A stretch of DNA of 64,000 nt from Sphingobacteriaceae bacterium GW460-11-11-14-LB5. Its GTDB lineage: Bacteria; Bacteroidota; Bacteroidia; Sphingobacteriales; Sphingobacteriaceae. The position numbers were made by a program, and so were the translations under genes. Shown one piece after another: positions 35,709 through 45,111 of this stretch. Location of the stretch: NCBI GenBank assembly GCA_002151545.1, contig CP021237.1:5084001-5148000 (forward strand), written 5' to 3'. Positions within the stretch are counted from its first letter, which is position 1; every line of letters begins with the position of its first letter. A model generated the notes under the pieces. It did not search any database, had not been told where the DNA came from, and saw nothing but the letters and a program-made list of their open reading frames with translations.

Positions 35709-38130
35709 GCTGCCCTTTGCAGGCATCGACCGTTACGGGGACCTCGCGCTGCTGTACGGATCGGGCGGGGATTTTTCGGTGGTGATGCAGGTATCCAACC
35801 CGGTGCTGCAGTACTGCGCTGATGGGGAAAGCTATGCAGGGTTCCAGAACATTATGCTCAACGCCATTAAGATCCTGGGCGAAGGGCACATCATCCAAAA
35901 GCAGGATGTATTTATAAGAAAGCAGTACAAGGGAAGAGCGGAAAAGGGATTTTTGCAAAAGAAATACCATGAACATTTTTCCGGCAGGGAATTTACCGAA
36001 CTAAGGACCTACTTTGTGGTGACCCGCCAGGTAAAGCGCAAGGCCTTTTACACCTATGATAAAAAGATACTTGCGGATTTTGCCCATTGCATCGAAAAGC
36101 TTTTTGACCTGTTCACTGGCGCTGGACTTCGTCCAATATACCTCGAGGAAACCGAAATCAACCACTATGTGACAAGGATCCTTGGGATGGAGTTTGCAAG
36201 TCCCAGCCTAGCGCTTGATAACCTGCGCTGCAGCGATGAACAACTGTTCATTGGCCCCAGGGCAGTTAAATGCATCAGCCTGATCAATACCGATTCCATT
36301 GACCTTCCGGAAAAGGTAGCCCCATTTACCTTTAGGCAGGATATCAAGGGGGTAAAGGATTTTCCAGCCGATAACCTCACTTTTTTGTTCAACGTGCCCG
36401 GTTACAGCTCAATCATTTATAACCAGCTGATCGAAATCCCCGCGCAGCAGATGACTCTGCAAAAACTGACGCTCAAGCGCAAACGCCATTCTGGGATTCC
36501 AGATCCAGCGAACCTGTTATGCGTAGAGGATATCGACCGGCTGCTCTCGGACGTGGCCAGGGATAACCAGCTGTTGGTTCATGCGCATTACTCCATTATT
36601 GTTGCAGCCGACAGGGAAAAGATCGGCAAGGCGGTAAACTTCATCGAAGCATCGCTTTTCCAGCAGGGCATTATCCCTTCTAGAAACGCCTATAACCAGC
36701 TTGAACTGTTCCGCTGCGCAATGCCGGGAAACGGGATAGAGCTGAAGAAGTACGACTGGTTTTTGACTACCGCCGATGCTGCACTGTGCTTTTTCTTCAA
36801 GGAATCGCTGATCACCGACGATCCCTCGGATTTCCTGCTGTACTTCACCGACCGCCAGGGTACTCCGGTTGCCATTGATATCTCCGATCTGCCCATGCAG
36901 ACCGGACGGCTAAAAAATAGAAACCGCTTCATTTTAGGCGGGTCGGGAACGGGAAAGAGCTATTGCGTTAATAACATTGTCCAGCAGTACCTTGGCTACA
37001 ATATGGACGTGGTGATTGTAGATGTTGGTCATTCCTACTCCGGTCTTTGCGGTACCTATGGCGGAAAGTACATCACCTATTCGGAAGAAAAGCCGATCAC
37101 GATGAATCCCTTTTCTATCGAGGAATCCGAATACAACATTGAAAAAAAGGATTTTCTGATTACCCTGATCTGCCTGTTATGGAAGGGGGCCGATGGCAGC
37201 GTGAGTACGATTGAACGCGACGTGATCGCGCAGGTGATTTCGGCCTACTATGGGGATTATTTCGGGCAGCCCTTGCCAAGTGTGGAACAGCTCGACTTTA
37301 ACTCGTTTTATGAATTTGCATTGAAAAAGATCCCGGATATCAAGCAGCAGGAGCAGATTCCGTTTGACCTGGAAGAATTCCGCTTCGTACTGAAAAAGTT
37401 CTACCGGGGCGGAGAATTTGATACCATTTTGAACGACGCAGCCGACCAGTCGCTTTTCAGCGAACCTTTCATTGTCTATGAAATCGACGCGGTGCAGGAA
37501 AACAAGGTGCTTTTTCCCATCGTTACGCTCATTATCATGGATCTATTTATCCAGAAGATGCGCCATCGTACCAGCCGCCGCAAGGCGCTGATCTTGGAAG
37601 AAGCCTGGCGTGCAATCTCTTCGCCGCTGATGAGCCATTTTCTATTGTACCTGAACAAAACGGTAAGGAAATTCTGGGGAGAGATCATTGAGGTCACCCA
37701 GGAAGTTGGCGACATTATGGGAAATCCCATTATAAAGGACAGTATCATCAATAATTCTGATACCGTCATCCTGCTCCAGCAGAAGGAGGCCGACCTTAGA
37801 AAGGTTGCCGAACTGCTTTCGATCAGCGACATCGAGTTGCGCAAGATCCTCACCATCAATCGGCTGGATAACCGGGAAGGCCGCTCCAGGTTCAATGAGT
37901 TCTATATCCGAAGGGGAACGGTTGGTGAGGTATATGGCGTAGAAGTGAGCATGTACCACCACCTTGCCTTCACTACCGAAAAGCCGGAAAAAAATGCACT
38001 GGAAACCTATGTGGAAAGGCTGGGCAACTATTTTGATGCCATTTCGGCTATGGTAAAAGACCTAGAAGCTTCCGGCCTCAGCCTGCCCGCGTTCGTTGCA
38101 CAGGTAAACTCAAAACTTAACATTCAATAA
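35680..38130 (+). CDS. traG: TraG conjugation ATPase (VirB4 family)
   Basis: The 816-residue protein has the TraG N-terminal domain (about 1-300), Walker A ILGGSGTGKSYCVN (about 417-430), SYSGLCGTYGGKYI with DVGHSYSGL, Walker B KALILEEAWRAI (about 633-644) and the motif EIIEVTQEVGDIMGNPIIKD. VirB4 ATPases energise assembly of the type IV secretion channel at the inner membrane. Its length is normal for the family. Confidence 0.94.
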   Translation: MQKEKKTAFELPFAGIDRYGDLALLYGSGGDFSVVMQVSNPVLQYCADGESYAGFQNIMLNAIKILGEGHIIQKQDVFIRKQYKGRAEKGFLQKKYHEHFSGREFTELRTYFVVTRQVKRKAFYTYDKKILADFAHCIEKLFDLFTGAGLRPIYLEETEINHYVTRILGMEFASPSLALDNLRCSDEQLFIGPRAVKCISLINTDSIDLPEKVAPFTFRQDIKGVKDFPADNLTFLFNVPGYSSIIYNQLIEIPAQQMTLQKLTLKRKRHSGIPDPANLLCVEDIDRLLSDVARDNQLLVHAHYSIIVAADREKIGKAVNFIEASLFQQGIIPSRNAYNQLELFRCAMPGNGIELKKYDWFLTTADAALCFFFKESLITDDPSDFLLYFTDRQGTPVAIDISDLPMQTGRLKNRNRFILGGSGTGKSYCVNNIVQQYLGYNMDVVIVDVGHSYSGLCGTYGGKYITYSEEKPITMNPFSIEESEYNIEKKDFLITLICLLWKGADGSVSTIERDVIAQVISAYYGDYFGQPLPSVEQLDFNSFYEFALKKIPDIKQQEQIPFDLEEFRFVLKKFYRGGEFDTILNDAADQSLFSEPFIVYEIDAVQENKVLFPIVTLIIMDLFIQKMRHRTSRRKALILEEAWRAISSPLMSHFLLYLNKTVRKFWGEIIEVTQEVGDIMGNPIIKDSIINNSDTVILLQQKEADLRKVAELLSISDIELRKILTINRLDNREGRSRFNEFYIRRGTVGEVYGVEVSMYHHLAFTTEKPEKNALETYVERLGNYFDAISAMVKDLEASGLSLPAFVAQVNSKLNIQ

Positions 38131-38135
38131 TTATT

Positions 38136-38798
38136 ATGTACAGACTGATCATTATGTTAGCGCTCGTTTTAGCGCAAGGCATCTGCCGCGGACAGATTTA
38201 CGTGGATCCCACAACAGCTGGGGCCATGGCGGTACATTCCTCTGTGATCAACGGGCAACTGAACAAAACCAATGACAACCTCACGCTGATACAGCGCGGA
38301 CAACTGGCGGTGACCGGGCAACTGGTGATCGTAAACGACCTTCAGGCTACCATCTATAAGGGGCTTTCTGAGGTTTCTGGGATCATGCGCTCGCTACTTG
38401 CCGTTCAGGATATCTATGAGATTTCTGAAGATATAGTAACCGACGTGAACAAGGCCATTGGCATTGCCCAGCAGAACCCAGCGCTATTGCTTTTTGCAGA
38501 GGGCGGTGCGCGTGAATTCAAATCAAGGGCCACCAATCTGGCAGTAGAGGTAAGCTCTTTTGTGCTGAAAAGTGGAAAGGAGGCGCTGATGGACTCGGGC
38601 GAGCGGGCAAAACTGTTGAACCGGATCGTGACCGAACTGACCATACTGCAAGGGGTCGCATACGGGATGTACCGCTGCATGTACTGGGCGCAGCAAAGGG
38701 GATTTTGGAATTCGCTGAATCCCTACTCAGGGTTTATCAATATCGATAAGCGCATTGCAGATGATATCATCAGGAACATGAAAATGCTTAAACCATGA
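38136..38798 (+). CDS. Secreted helical transfer protein, paralog 1 of 3
   Basis: The 220-residue protein has a signal peptide (MYRLIIMLALVLAQGICRGQ) and long helices: QATIYKGLSEVSGIMRSLLAVQDIYEISEDIV, NPALLLFAEGGAREFKSRA, SFVLKSGKEALMDSGERAKLL, ending SLNPYSGFINIDKRIADDII. It occupies the TraI position after traG. A VirB5-like periplasmic role is possible but inferred from shape and place. Overlaps paralog 2 by 4 bases. Confidence 0.75.
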   Translation: MYRLIIMLALVLAQGICRGQIYVDPTTAGAMAVHSSVINGQLNKTNDNLTLIQRGQLAVTGQLVIVNDLQATIYKGLSEVSGIMRSLLAVQDIYEISEDIVTDVNKAIGIAQQNPALLLFAEGGAREFKSRATNLAVEVSSFVLKSGKEALMDSGERAKLLNRIVTELTILQGVAYGMYRCMYWAQQRGFWNSLNPYSGFINIDKRIADDIIRNMKMLKP

Positions 38799-39451
38799 GA
38801 AGATTGCTTATGATACTGCTGCTGTTGGGATTAGTATTTCCCTCAGCAGCGCAGTTGAACGTTGAGCTACTGCACCAACTTGTTGCCGAAAGCAAATCCG
38901 AACACCAGAGGCAGGCGGAGGCACGGACCAACCAGGGCCTGACGACAACTAACGAATCGGTAAACAAAACTGCGCTCACCAGGCTAAAGGAAAAGTACAG
39001 AGATATCCAGAGCCGTTTTAAGACTTTGGGGCTTGCGATTTCCACAGCACAAATTGGACTAGAAGCTTACCCGATTGTATCGGACATTATTGTGCAACAG
39101 GGAATCATCTTTGACATCTGTAGTTCCCAGCCGCTGTTATTGCCACTTGCCGTTGAAACCGAAGCGGATATCGGCGACCGTGCCTATAGGTTATTGAACT
39201 ACCTGTATGGCCTGGCCCTTGTAGCGGGTGACCTCAACCAGATGAAGTCTGCTGATAGGAAAATGCTGTTCTCATTTGTGGTAACTGAACTTAGGGCCAT
39301 TTCAGGAGCATCAAGGGGACTTGCATCGACACTTTCCTATGCCAGTAGAAAAAAGGCGATGGATTCGCTTAACCCTTTTTCAGGGTTTATCAACCAGGAC
39401 AAAGCGATTATCGATAAGATCATGGAACGCGCAAAACAACTTGGCCAATGA
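38795..39451 (+). CDS. Secreted helical transfer protein, paralog 2 of 3
   Basis: The 218-residue protein has a signal peptide (MRRLLMILLLLGLVFPSAAQ). Its last third, MDSLNPFSGFINQDKAIIDKIM, matches the ends of its two neighbours, and the central QPLLLPLAVETEADIGDRAYRLL corresponds to the NPALLLFAE block of the others. It is the most divergent of the three. Overlaps both neighbours by 4 bases. Confidence 0.72.
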   Translation: MRRLLMILLLLGLVFPSAAQLNVELLHQLVAESKSEHQRQAEARTNQGLTTTNESVNKTALTRLKEKYRDIQSRFKTLGLAISTAQIGLEAYPIVSDIIVQQGIIFDICSSQPLLLPLAVETEADIGDRAYRLLNYLYGLALVAGDLNQMKSADRKMLFSFVVTELRAISGASRGLASTLSYASRKKAMDSLNPFSGFINQDKAIIDKIMERAKQLGQ

Positions 39452-40113
39452 TGAAGAACATTATTTTACCTTTTCTACTGGCCTTGGCAATTTCAGGCTT
39501 TGGCCAGCGGGTAGTTTTTGACAGGAACCATTTTAACATCGTGAACGAAAACGGAGCGGTAAGACTGGCCGCTGAAAATACCCACAACTCCTACCTGAAT
39601 ACCATCAACAACCGGCTGAACGATATCAACGTCAACCTTTCTTCTGTTGTGCTCGTGCAGAACATGATCTTAAGCTCCCTTGCGCAGGTGGACGGAGCGC
39701 TACGCCATGCCATTGCGGTAAGGCAGATTGGGGAAATCTGTGATGATATATTTAGTGAAAGCAACGAACTGGTCCAAATGGCTAGGGACAACCCTGCGCT
39801 TTTGCTTTTTGCCGAAGATGTAGCAAGGCAGCTCAAGGACAGGGGCGTAAGGCTTGCTACGGAAGTTTCCTCATTTGTGCTAAAGGAGGGAGAAAATGTG
39901 CTGATGGATTTTGAAAAGCGCGATGCGCTATTGAAAAAGATTGCCCTGGAGCTCCGCGTCATGCGGGCACTGGTATTCAGCATGAAAAAATCCATGTACT
40001 GGGCGCGGGTAAATGGCATTCTAAAAACGGCCAATCCATTTCGTTTTTATATCAACCAGGATAAATGGCTGGTGGACGAGATTATCAGAAAGTACAATCT
40101 ACTTAAAAACTAA
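39448..40113 (+). CDS. Secreted helical transfer protein, paralog 3 of 3
   Basis: The 221-residue protein (signal peptide MMKNIILPFLLALAISGFGQ) shares with paralog 1 an N-terminal NDINVNLSSVVLVQNMILSSL-like helix, NPALLLFAEDVARQLKDR, EVSSFVLKEGENVLMDFEKRDALLKK and the tail NPFRFYINQDKWLVDEII. It should be exported. The close match to paralog 1 suggests duplication with retained function. Confidence 0.75.
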   Translation: MMKNIILPFLLALAISGFGQRVVFDRNHFNIVNENGAVRLAAENTHNSYLNTINNRLNDINVNLSSVVLVQNMILSSLAQVDGALRHAIAVRQIGEICDDIFSESNELVQMARDNPALLLFAEDVARQLKDRGVRLATEVSSFVLKEGENVLMDFEKRDALLKKIALELRVMRALVFSMKKSMYWARVNGILKTANPFRFYINQDKWLVDEIIRKYNLLKN

Positions 40114-40118
40114 ACCTT

Positions 40119-40898
40119 ATGAAAAAACTGCTTTTGCTCCTGGCGCTATTGCCACTGGCCGTTCCGGTCTTTTCCCAAAAGAAGATCCGCGACAAACATA
40201 TCACCCACCAGCAGGAACGCATGGTGTTCAAACAGTGGGACGAAGACCTTTTTACCCCGACCCCTGGCTTTTTATGGCTCAACCCGGAGTACTGGATCAC
40301 CTGGGCACTGCATCCCAATTATCCAGATACTGACCTGCGTCCCTTGGGGCCTATAGGTCCCCAGACCCAGCGGCTGGCGCTAGTCGCTGCCATGCAGTCT
40401 ACTGATAATGCCTATAAACTTCAGGCCGATACGATCAGGGGCCTTGCTACAACAGAATTGCTGAACTACGCAGGGGCTGTTTCTTCGGTAGACCCTCTTT
40501 GGATCCTGTTCTATAGCAGGGAGTTTGAGCCGCTGATCTCTAATGAGGATTCGCAGGTTCTAGCCGGGCTAAGCCCAAGGGAAAAAGATTACCTGGTCTC
40601 TTCTGGCGCCTATGGCTGGTTCGTTGAAGAATCCCATGCGCTTTTGGAACGCCTGCAGGCTGCACGGAATACTACTATGGACAGGGGTTCCAGGATATTG
40701 GCCTATCACCGGATGCTAGAAGAATACCGAAAACTAAAGGCCACCTGGGAGGACAAAAAACAAAGGGCAAAGCTTTACCTTTCTTTGCGCGATAAAAACC
40801 AGGCGGTAAAGAAAAACAATGTGCCGCTAAAGCAGTCTTCGGGCAAAAAGACCGACAAGCAGATTGCCGAAGATATCCTAAAGGCATCCAAACTCTAA
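40119..40898 (+). CDS. Secreted hypothetical transfer-region protein
   Basis: The 259-residue protein has a signal peptide (MKKLLLLLALLPLAVPVFS), a tryptophan-rich first part (PTPGFLWLNPEYWITWALHPNY, about 47-68) and a basic, lysine-rich C-terminus. No family is recognised. It lies 5 bp after the third paralog and 13 bp before traJ, so it is probably a periplasmic part of the transfer machine. Confidence 0.68.
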   Translation: MKKLLLLLALLPLAVPVFSQKKIRDKHITHQQERMVFKQWDEDLFTPTPGFLWLNPEYWITWALHPNYPDTDLRPLGPIGPQTQRLALVAAMQSTDNAYKLQADTIRGLATTELLNYAGAVSSVDPLWILFYSREFEPLISNEDSQVLAGLSPREKDYLVSSGAYGWFVEESHALLERLQAARNTTMDRGSRILAYHRMLEEYRKLKATWEDKKQRAKLYLSLRDKNQAVKKNNVPLKQSSGKKTDKQIAEDILKASKL

Positions 40899-40911
40899 AT
40901 TTTATTCTGTT

Positions 40912-42054
40912 ATGCTAGATAAGCTATTCGCCGGCACTGCCGGCTTTTTTGTGCAATCTGCTCCCGTTGATGTTCCCGATTCGTTTCGGGATACCTTTAA
41001 TTTCCTTCAGGGAAATGGGGTCTACGAGGAAGGCACGATGCACTTTTTAAAGGAAATGAAGAACACAATATGGACGCATTACGATGCCTTCATTGCCGAT
41101 GCGCAGGCGCTTTGCGCGATTTTTATGCTCATTTTCTTTGCGATCAAAAGCTATGAGATGATCTCTGGCGACAAGAAACTGGAGGTCATGCCGCTACTGC
41201 GTCCCTTTGCGCTGGTGATGGTAATCTTATGGTGGCCGACCTTTACCCGGGTGGTGGCGTATCCGACGGACCTAGTTGCGGCAAAGACCGAGGCGATGTT
41301 CGACGGTAGCCAGACGGTGGTCAATGACCTGCGCATCCAAAGGGCAAAGCTGATGGTGGAACTGGCCGACCAGTTGCTGACCGTTCAGGCGCAGACCGAA
41401 ACGGCCAAACAGGAAGCCGATACCTGGTACGAAAACGCTTGGGAGTCGGTAAAATCTTCTGTAAAGGAAGGCTTTAGCGAGGTATGGAACCCCATTGTCG
41501 AAATGCGCAACCGCCTGCAGGTTGGGCTCCAGCTACTGGCCACTTCTTTGGTAGAAACCCTTGCGATCTGGATACTGCGGATTGCGGTGTACGTAATATT
41601 TATCATCCAGATCATCTTTTCTACGATACTGATTATCCTAGGTCCGTTTTCGGTGGCGGTGAGTATCCTTCCCGCATTCAGGGATTCCTTTACTACCTGG
41701 ATTGCCCGGTTTATTTCGGTAAACCTGTATTCGGGCATCGCTTACCTTGTGATGTACGTGGCCTCGTTATTTCAGCATTATGCGATGGAGGCCGAGATTA
41801 CCCGTTATCAGGAACTGGTGGGAACCTCGGGCGCGGACATGGAAAAACTAAGCGTATTCGCAGGTAATGGGCTACTTTCCTTTGGGATCGTCGTGGGCAC
41901 CTTTGTCATCGGGGCCCTTACGATGCTGACCGTTCCGAGCATTTCCACCTGGATTGTTTCCACCTCGGGTATCAGTTCTGCCGCAAGTTCAATGGGACGT
42001 GGCGCGTCGACTATGGGAAGAATGGCAGCTGGGGCAATGGGGGGAGGACATTAG
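40912..42054 (+). CDS. traJ: TraJ-like polytopic membrane protein (VirB6-like)
   Basis: The 380-residue protein has several membrane segments: ALCAIFMLIFFAIKSYEMI (about 65-83), FALVMVILWWPTFTRVVAYP (about 98-118), a long hydrophobic block (LAIWILRIAVYVIFIIQIIFSTILIILGPFSVAV, about 217-251), SGIAYLVMYVASLF and LSFGIVVGTFVIGAL, then a Gly/Ser/Met-rich tail. This is the TraJ/VirB6 pattern of the inner-membrane channel. It ends one base before traK starts. Confidence 0.88.
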   Translation: MLDKLFAGTAGFFVQSAPVDVPDSFRDTFNFLQGNGVYEEGTMHFLKEMKNTIWTHYDAFIADAQALCAIFMLIFFAIKSYEMISGDKKLEVMPLLRPFALVMVILWWPTFTRVVAYPTDLVAAKTEAMFDGSQTVVNDLRIQRAKLMVELADQLLTVQAQTETAKQEADTWYENAWESVKSSVKEGFSEVWNPIVEMRNRLQVGLQLLATSLVETLAIWILRIAVYVIFIIQIIFSTILIILGPFSVAVSILPAFRDSFTTWIARFISVNLYSGIAYLVMYVASLFQHYAMEAEITRYQELVGTSGADMEKLSVFAGNGLLSFGIVVGTFVIGALTMLTVPSISTWIVSTSGISSAASSMGRGASTMGRMAAGAMGGGH

Positions 42055-42675
42055 ATGATCATCAAAAACATTGAATCCAAGATCCGCCTGGCCAGTTTTC
42101 TGTGCCTGGCCAGTTTCCTGCTCTCTTTTTCCATCAGCGCGACCGTTTCGTTTTTTGCCTTCAGGCAGGTAAGCGAGGCGCGAAAGAGCATCTACATTTT
42201 ATCCGATGGACAGATTCCGGTGGCTGCTAAACAGACCGATATCATGGTGAACAGGGCCGCGGAATATAAGGCCGATATCGCACGGTTCCATTCGCTGTTC
42301 TTTTCGCTTACTCCTGATGAAAAGTTCATCGAATACCAGATGAAGCAGGCCATGTACCTAGTTGATGAAAGTGGCGCGATGCAATACGCGAACTTAAAGG
42401 AACGCAGTTTTTTCAGCTCCATCCTTTCTTCTTCTGCCGTGCTGACCATCCGCACTGATTCTATTTTCCTGGATGAGCACCGGAAATATTTCCGCTATTA
42501 CGGCACCCAGAAGATAGACCGCAGGAGCTCTGTTGTTACCCGTTCGCTGGTGACCGAAGGCTATCTGCAGGACCTGGAACAGCGGAGCGAAAACAATCCC
42601 CATGCGGTGCTGATCACCAGATGGAAAACCCTAGAAAATAAAGACAAAGAAAATGTTCAGAAAAATTCATTCTAA
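42055..42675 (+). CDS. traK: TraK (VirB8-like) transfer protein
   Basis: The 206-residue protein has a short cytoplasmic N-terminus with IIKNIESKIRLASFLC, one span (LASFLLSFSISATVSFFAF, about residues 18-36) and a periplasmic domain with YSDGQIPVAA-like ILSDGQIPVAAKQTD, AEYKADIARFHSLFFSLTPDE and a C-terminal LVTEGYLQDLEQRSENNPHAVLI. This matches Bacteroidetes TraK. Overlaps the next gene by 23 bases. Confidence 0.9.
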   Translation: MIIKNIESKIRLASFLCLASFLLSFSISATVSFFAFRQVSEARKSIYILSDGQIPVAAKQTDIMVNRAAEYKADIARFHSLFFSLTPDEKFIEYQMKQAMYLVDESGAMQYANLKERSFFSSILSSSAVLTIRTDSIFLDEHRKYFRYYGTQKIDRRSSVVTRSLVTEGYLQDLEQRSENNPHAVLITRWKTLENKDKENVQKNSF

Positions 42676-43066
42676 AAACCCTGCCACAGGACTTGGGGCA
42701 GCGATGATGGAGGCATTTGGCTCTAGACTGTCTGTGCTAGGATGTCGCTTTCGCTGTCTCTGCCAGCGGCATCCCAAAAAGATATATGCCCTGATGGTTT
42801 TTTTGATGGCCGGATCCATGGTGCTCTGCTTTAGCATCATGCGACTGGAAGACCCGGTCTACACCAAAAACGTAGTTAGCCCCGTAAAGGTGGCAGGCTC
42901 CAGTGCGGGAAATATAGGATCGACCATCGACAAGCTCCAGCGGATAATGGCGCTGCAGACCGAACTTCAGGCACTATCGAAAAAGGATTCGCTTACCAGA
43001 GCGGACAGCATCCGCTTTTCAATGATGCTAAATGAAATCAGGCAATTAACCTCAAGCAAAAAATAA
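42653..43066 (+). CDS. TraL-like small membrane protein
   Basis: The 137-residue protein has a basic N-terminal region, one span (YALMVFLMAGSMVLCFSIM, about residues 45-63) and a periplasmic helical tail (TIDKLQRIMALQTELQALSKKDSLTRADSIRF). It holds the TraL position between traK and traM; the sequence itself is not distinctive. Confidence 0.7.
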   Translation: MFRKIHSKNPATGLGAAMMEAFGSRLSVLGCRFRCLCQRHPKKIYALMVFLMAGSMVLCFSIMRLEDPVYTKNVVSPVKVAGSSAGNIGSTIDKLQRIMALQTELQALSKKDSLTRADSIRFSMMLNEIRQLTSSKK

Positions 43067-43068
43067 AG

Positions 43069-44277
43069 ATGAAAATAGATGTTAAAAAACCAAGGTATGT
43101 ACTGCCACTGGTACTTTTGCCCTTTATCTGTCTCCTTTTTTACGCCTATAAATCTGGGCCGGGTAAGGAAACGGTAAAAGTGGCCGGAGGAGATTCCCTT
43201 CAGACCCAGATTGCCCAGGTCTCTGAAAAAGTCCAGAAAGAGGGCCTATCGGATAAGCTCGACGCCTTTAGGGACAAGTTCAAAAAGGGTGATGGCTATA
43301 CTGCTGTGGGGGGCATAGCTGAAGAGAACCTGACCGTCACCACTCCGGGAAGCCTTTACAATGAACGCGAAAAACGTATGCTGGATTCCATTGATGAGGC
43401 CATGAAGCGGAGGTTTTCTCCCGTGGCCGGTAATACCGCAGCAAGACAAACTCAGTCTACCAAAATCCCTAGCCGCGCATCCTATTCCAAACTTGACCAG
43501 GACAGGGCATTGGCACTGGCGCTTTCCAAGTTAAATGCCCCCCAGAATCCGAAAAGGGAAAAACTGCCACTGCAAACGCAGTCAGATCCCATGCAGTTAT
43601 TCCGTCAACAAATGGCACTGGTAGACAGCATGGGAAAGGCGAATGACCCAGAGTTCAGGGCAAAAAAAGAAAGGGAACGTTTGGCCTCGCTAAAAGCCAT
43701 ATCTCCACCTGTTAAACCACTGGCGGTGAGAAAAGCAGAAAATGGGGACGGCGCCTTTAACACCGTGATGCCGGAAAAATTCCAAACCCCGCTGTCTGCG
43801 GTGATCGATCAGGACATTACCGGATTCTCGGCCTCTAGGCTCCGCATCAGGCTACTGGACGATATGCTCATCGGTAAAAGACTGGTCAATAAGGGTATGT
43901 TCCTATATGCGGTGATCTCCGGATTCTCTGGCCAGCGCGTGCTGCTTTCGGTGAACAGCGTGTTTGTTTCCGGAGAGATTTTTCCGGTAAAACTGGACAT
44001 CTACGACAACGACGGCCTGCCAGGCATTTATGTTCCCGCGTCTGCCTTTCGGGAATTTACCAGAGACCTTGGCGGCTCTTCGGTTTCTGGGATCAACCTC
44101 GAACAATCGGAAAACAATAACCAATTGGTGATGGGGGTACTGGGCAAGATGTTCCAGTCCACTACTACCGCGGTAAACAAACTGATCCGTTCCAATAAGG
44201 CCAAGCTCAAGTACAATACCATGGTCTATTTGATAGACCCCAATGAACTCAAATCAAAACAGAACCAATTGCAATAA
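43069..44277 (+). CDS. traM: TraM conjugative protein (VirB10-like)
   Basis: The 402-residue protein has an N-terminal span (YVLPLVLLPFICLLFYAY, about residues 11-28), a long low-complexity linker and a C-terminal beta-domain: AVIDQDITGFSASRLRIRLLDDMLIGKRLVNKG, LLSVNSVFVSGEIFPVKLDIYDNDGLPGIYVP. This is the conserved TraM domain, thought to bridge inner and outer membranes like VirB10. Confidence 0.92.
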   Translation: MKIDVKKPRYVLPLVLLPFICLLFYAYKSGPGKETVKVAGGDSLQTQIAQVSEKVQKEGLSDKLDAFRDKFKKGDGYTAVGGIAEENLTVTTPGSLYNEREKRMLDSIDEAMKRRFSPVAGNTAARQTQSTKIPSRASYSKLDQDRALALALSKLNAPQNPKREKLPLQTQSDPMQLFRQQMALVDSMGKANDPEFRAKKERERLASLKAISPPVKPLAVRKAENGDGAFNTVMPEKFQTPLSAVIDQDITGFSASRLRIRLLDDMLIGKRLVNKGMFLYAVISGFSGQRVLLSVNSVFVSGEIFPVKLDIYDNDGLPGIYVPASAFREFTRDLGGSSVSGINLEQSENNNQLVMGVLGKMFQSTTTAVNKLIRSNKAKLKYNTMVYLIDPNELKSKQNQLQ

Positions 44278-44286
44278 AGAAATATT

Positions 44287-45108
44287 ATGAAAAAATACCT
44301 GCTGATCCTTTTAACCTGCTTCTATTATCTTGGCACGCTGGCGCAGGGGACCGACACGCTTCCGCTCATCGGCCTGTCCAGAAATGCGACGCTGCATTTT
44401 GTTTCCCCTGAAAACATCTCCTATGTGGATATTTCTACCGCTGCACTAAAGGGAGATCTGCCGCTAAAGAATATCCTGCGCGTAAAGATTTCTACCGATT
44501 CGGCATCCAGGATCGTAAACAATGCCGACGCAGGCATTCTCACCATTGTGGGGGAAACCTTCATCGCCCAGTATCGCATCTATTTTCTGCCCACATGGGA
44601 AAGCTCTGGTAAACCTACTGTTGTAGATATTTTGCCAGGCCACTGTAGACCGGTTGTAGCGGGCACTGAAATGCCGATGGCCGACCTGAAATCCCATGCG
44701 CTTTCCTTGCTCAAAAACCGAAATGTCTTGGCTTTGAGAAAGGAAGAAAAGTACGGGATCTCGGTTTCACTAAAACAGCTGTTCACCGCTGGCGATTACA
44801 TTTTTTTTGACCTGAACCTTGAAAACTCGACCAATCTGCCCTTTGACATCGATGCGCTCTCTTTTAGCATCGATGATAAAAAGATTACCAAGGCGACCAA
44901 TGTACAGTCGATAACTGTGGAACCGGTTTTCCAGCTCTACCAGAGGGACCGTTTTAAAAAGAACTTCCGCAATATCTACGTGCTAAAAAAACTGAGCTAC
45001 CCGGAGAACAAGCTGCTGAGCATTTCGTTAAAAGAAAAACAGGTTTCCGGGCGCAATCTGGTACTGCAGGTTCCTTACAAAGACATTTTAAGGGCCGACA
45101 CATTCTAG
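44287..45108 (+). CDS. traN: TraN (DUF4138) transfer protein (VirB9-like)
   Basis: The 273-residue exported protein (signal MKKYLLILLTCFYYLGTLAQ) has the DUF4138 features: NATLHFVSPENISYVDIS, ILRVKISTDS, and FFDLNLENSTNLPFDIDALSFSIDDKK, with the late RNIYVLKKLSYPENKLLSI. TraN is an outer-membrane-side partner of TraM. It sits 9 bp after traM and 3 bp before the coupling protein gene. Confidence 0.9.
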   Translation: MKKYLLILLTCFYYLGTLAQGTDTLPLIGLSRNATLHFVSPENISYVDISTAALKGDLPLKNILRVKISTDSASRIVNNADAGILTIVGETFIAQYRIYFLPTWESSGKPTVVDILPGHCRPVVAGTEMPMADLKSHALSLLKNRNVLALRKEEKYGISVSLKQLFTAGDYIFFDLNLENSTNLPFDIDALSFSIDDKKITKATNVQSITVEPVFQLYQRDRFKKNFRNIYVLKKLSYPENKLLSISLKEKQVSGRNLVLQVPYKDILRADTF

Positions 45109-45111
45109 CTT

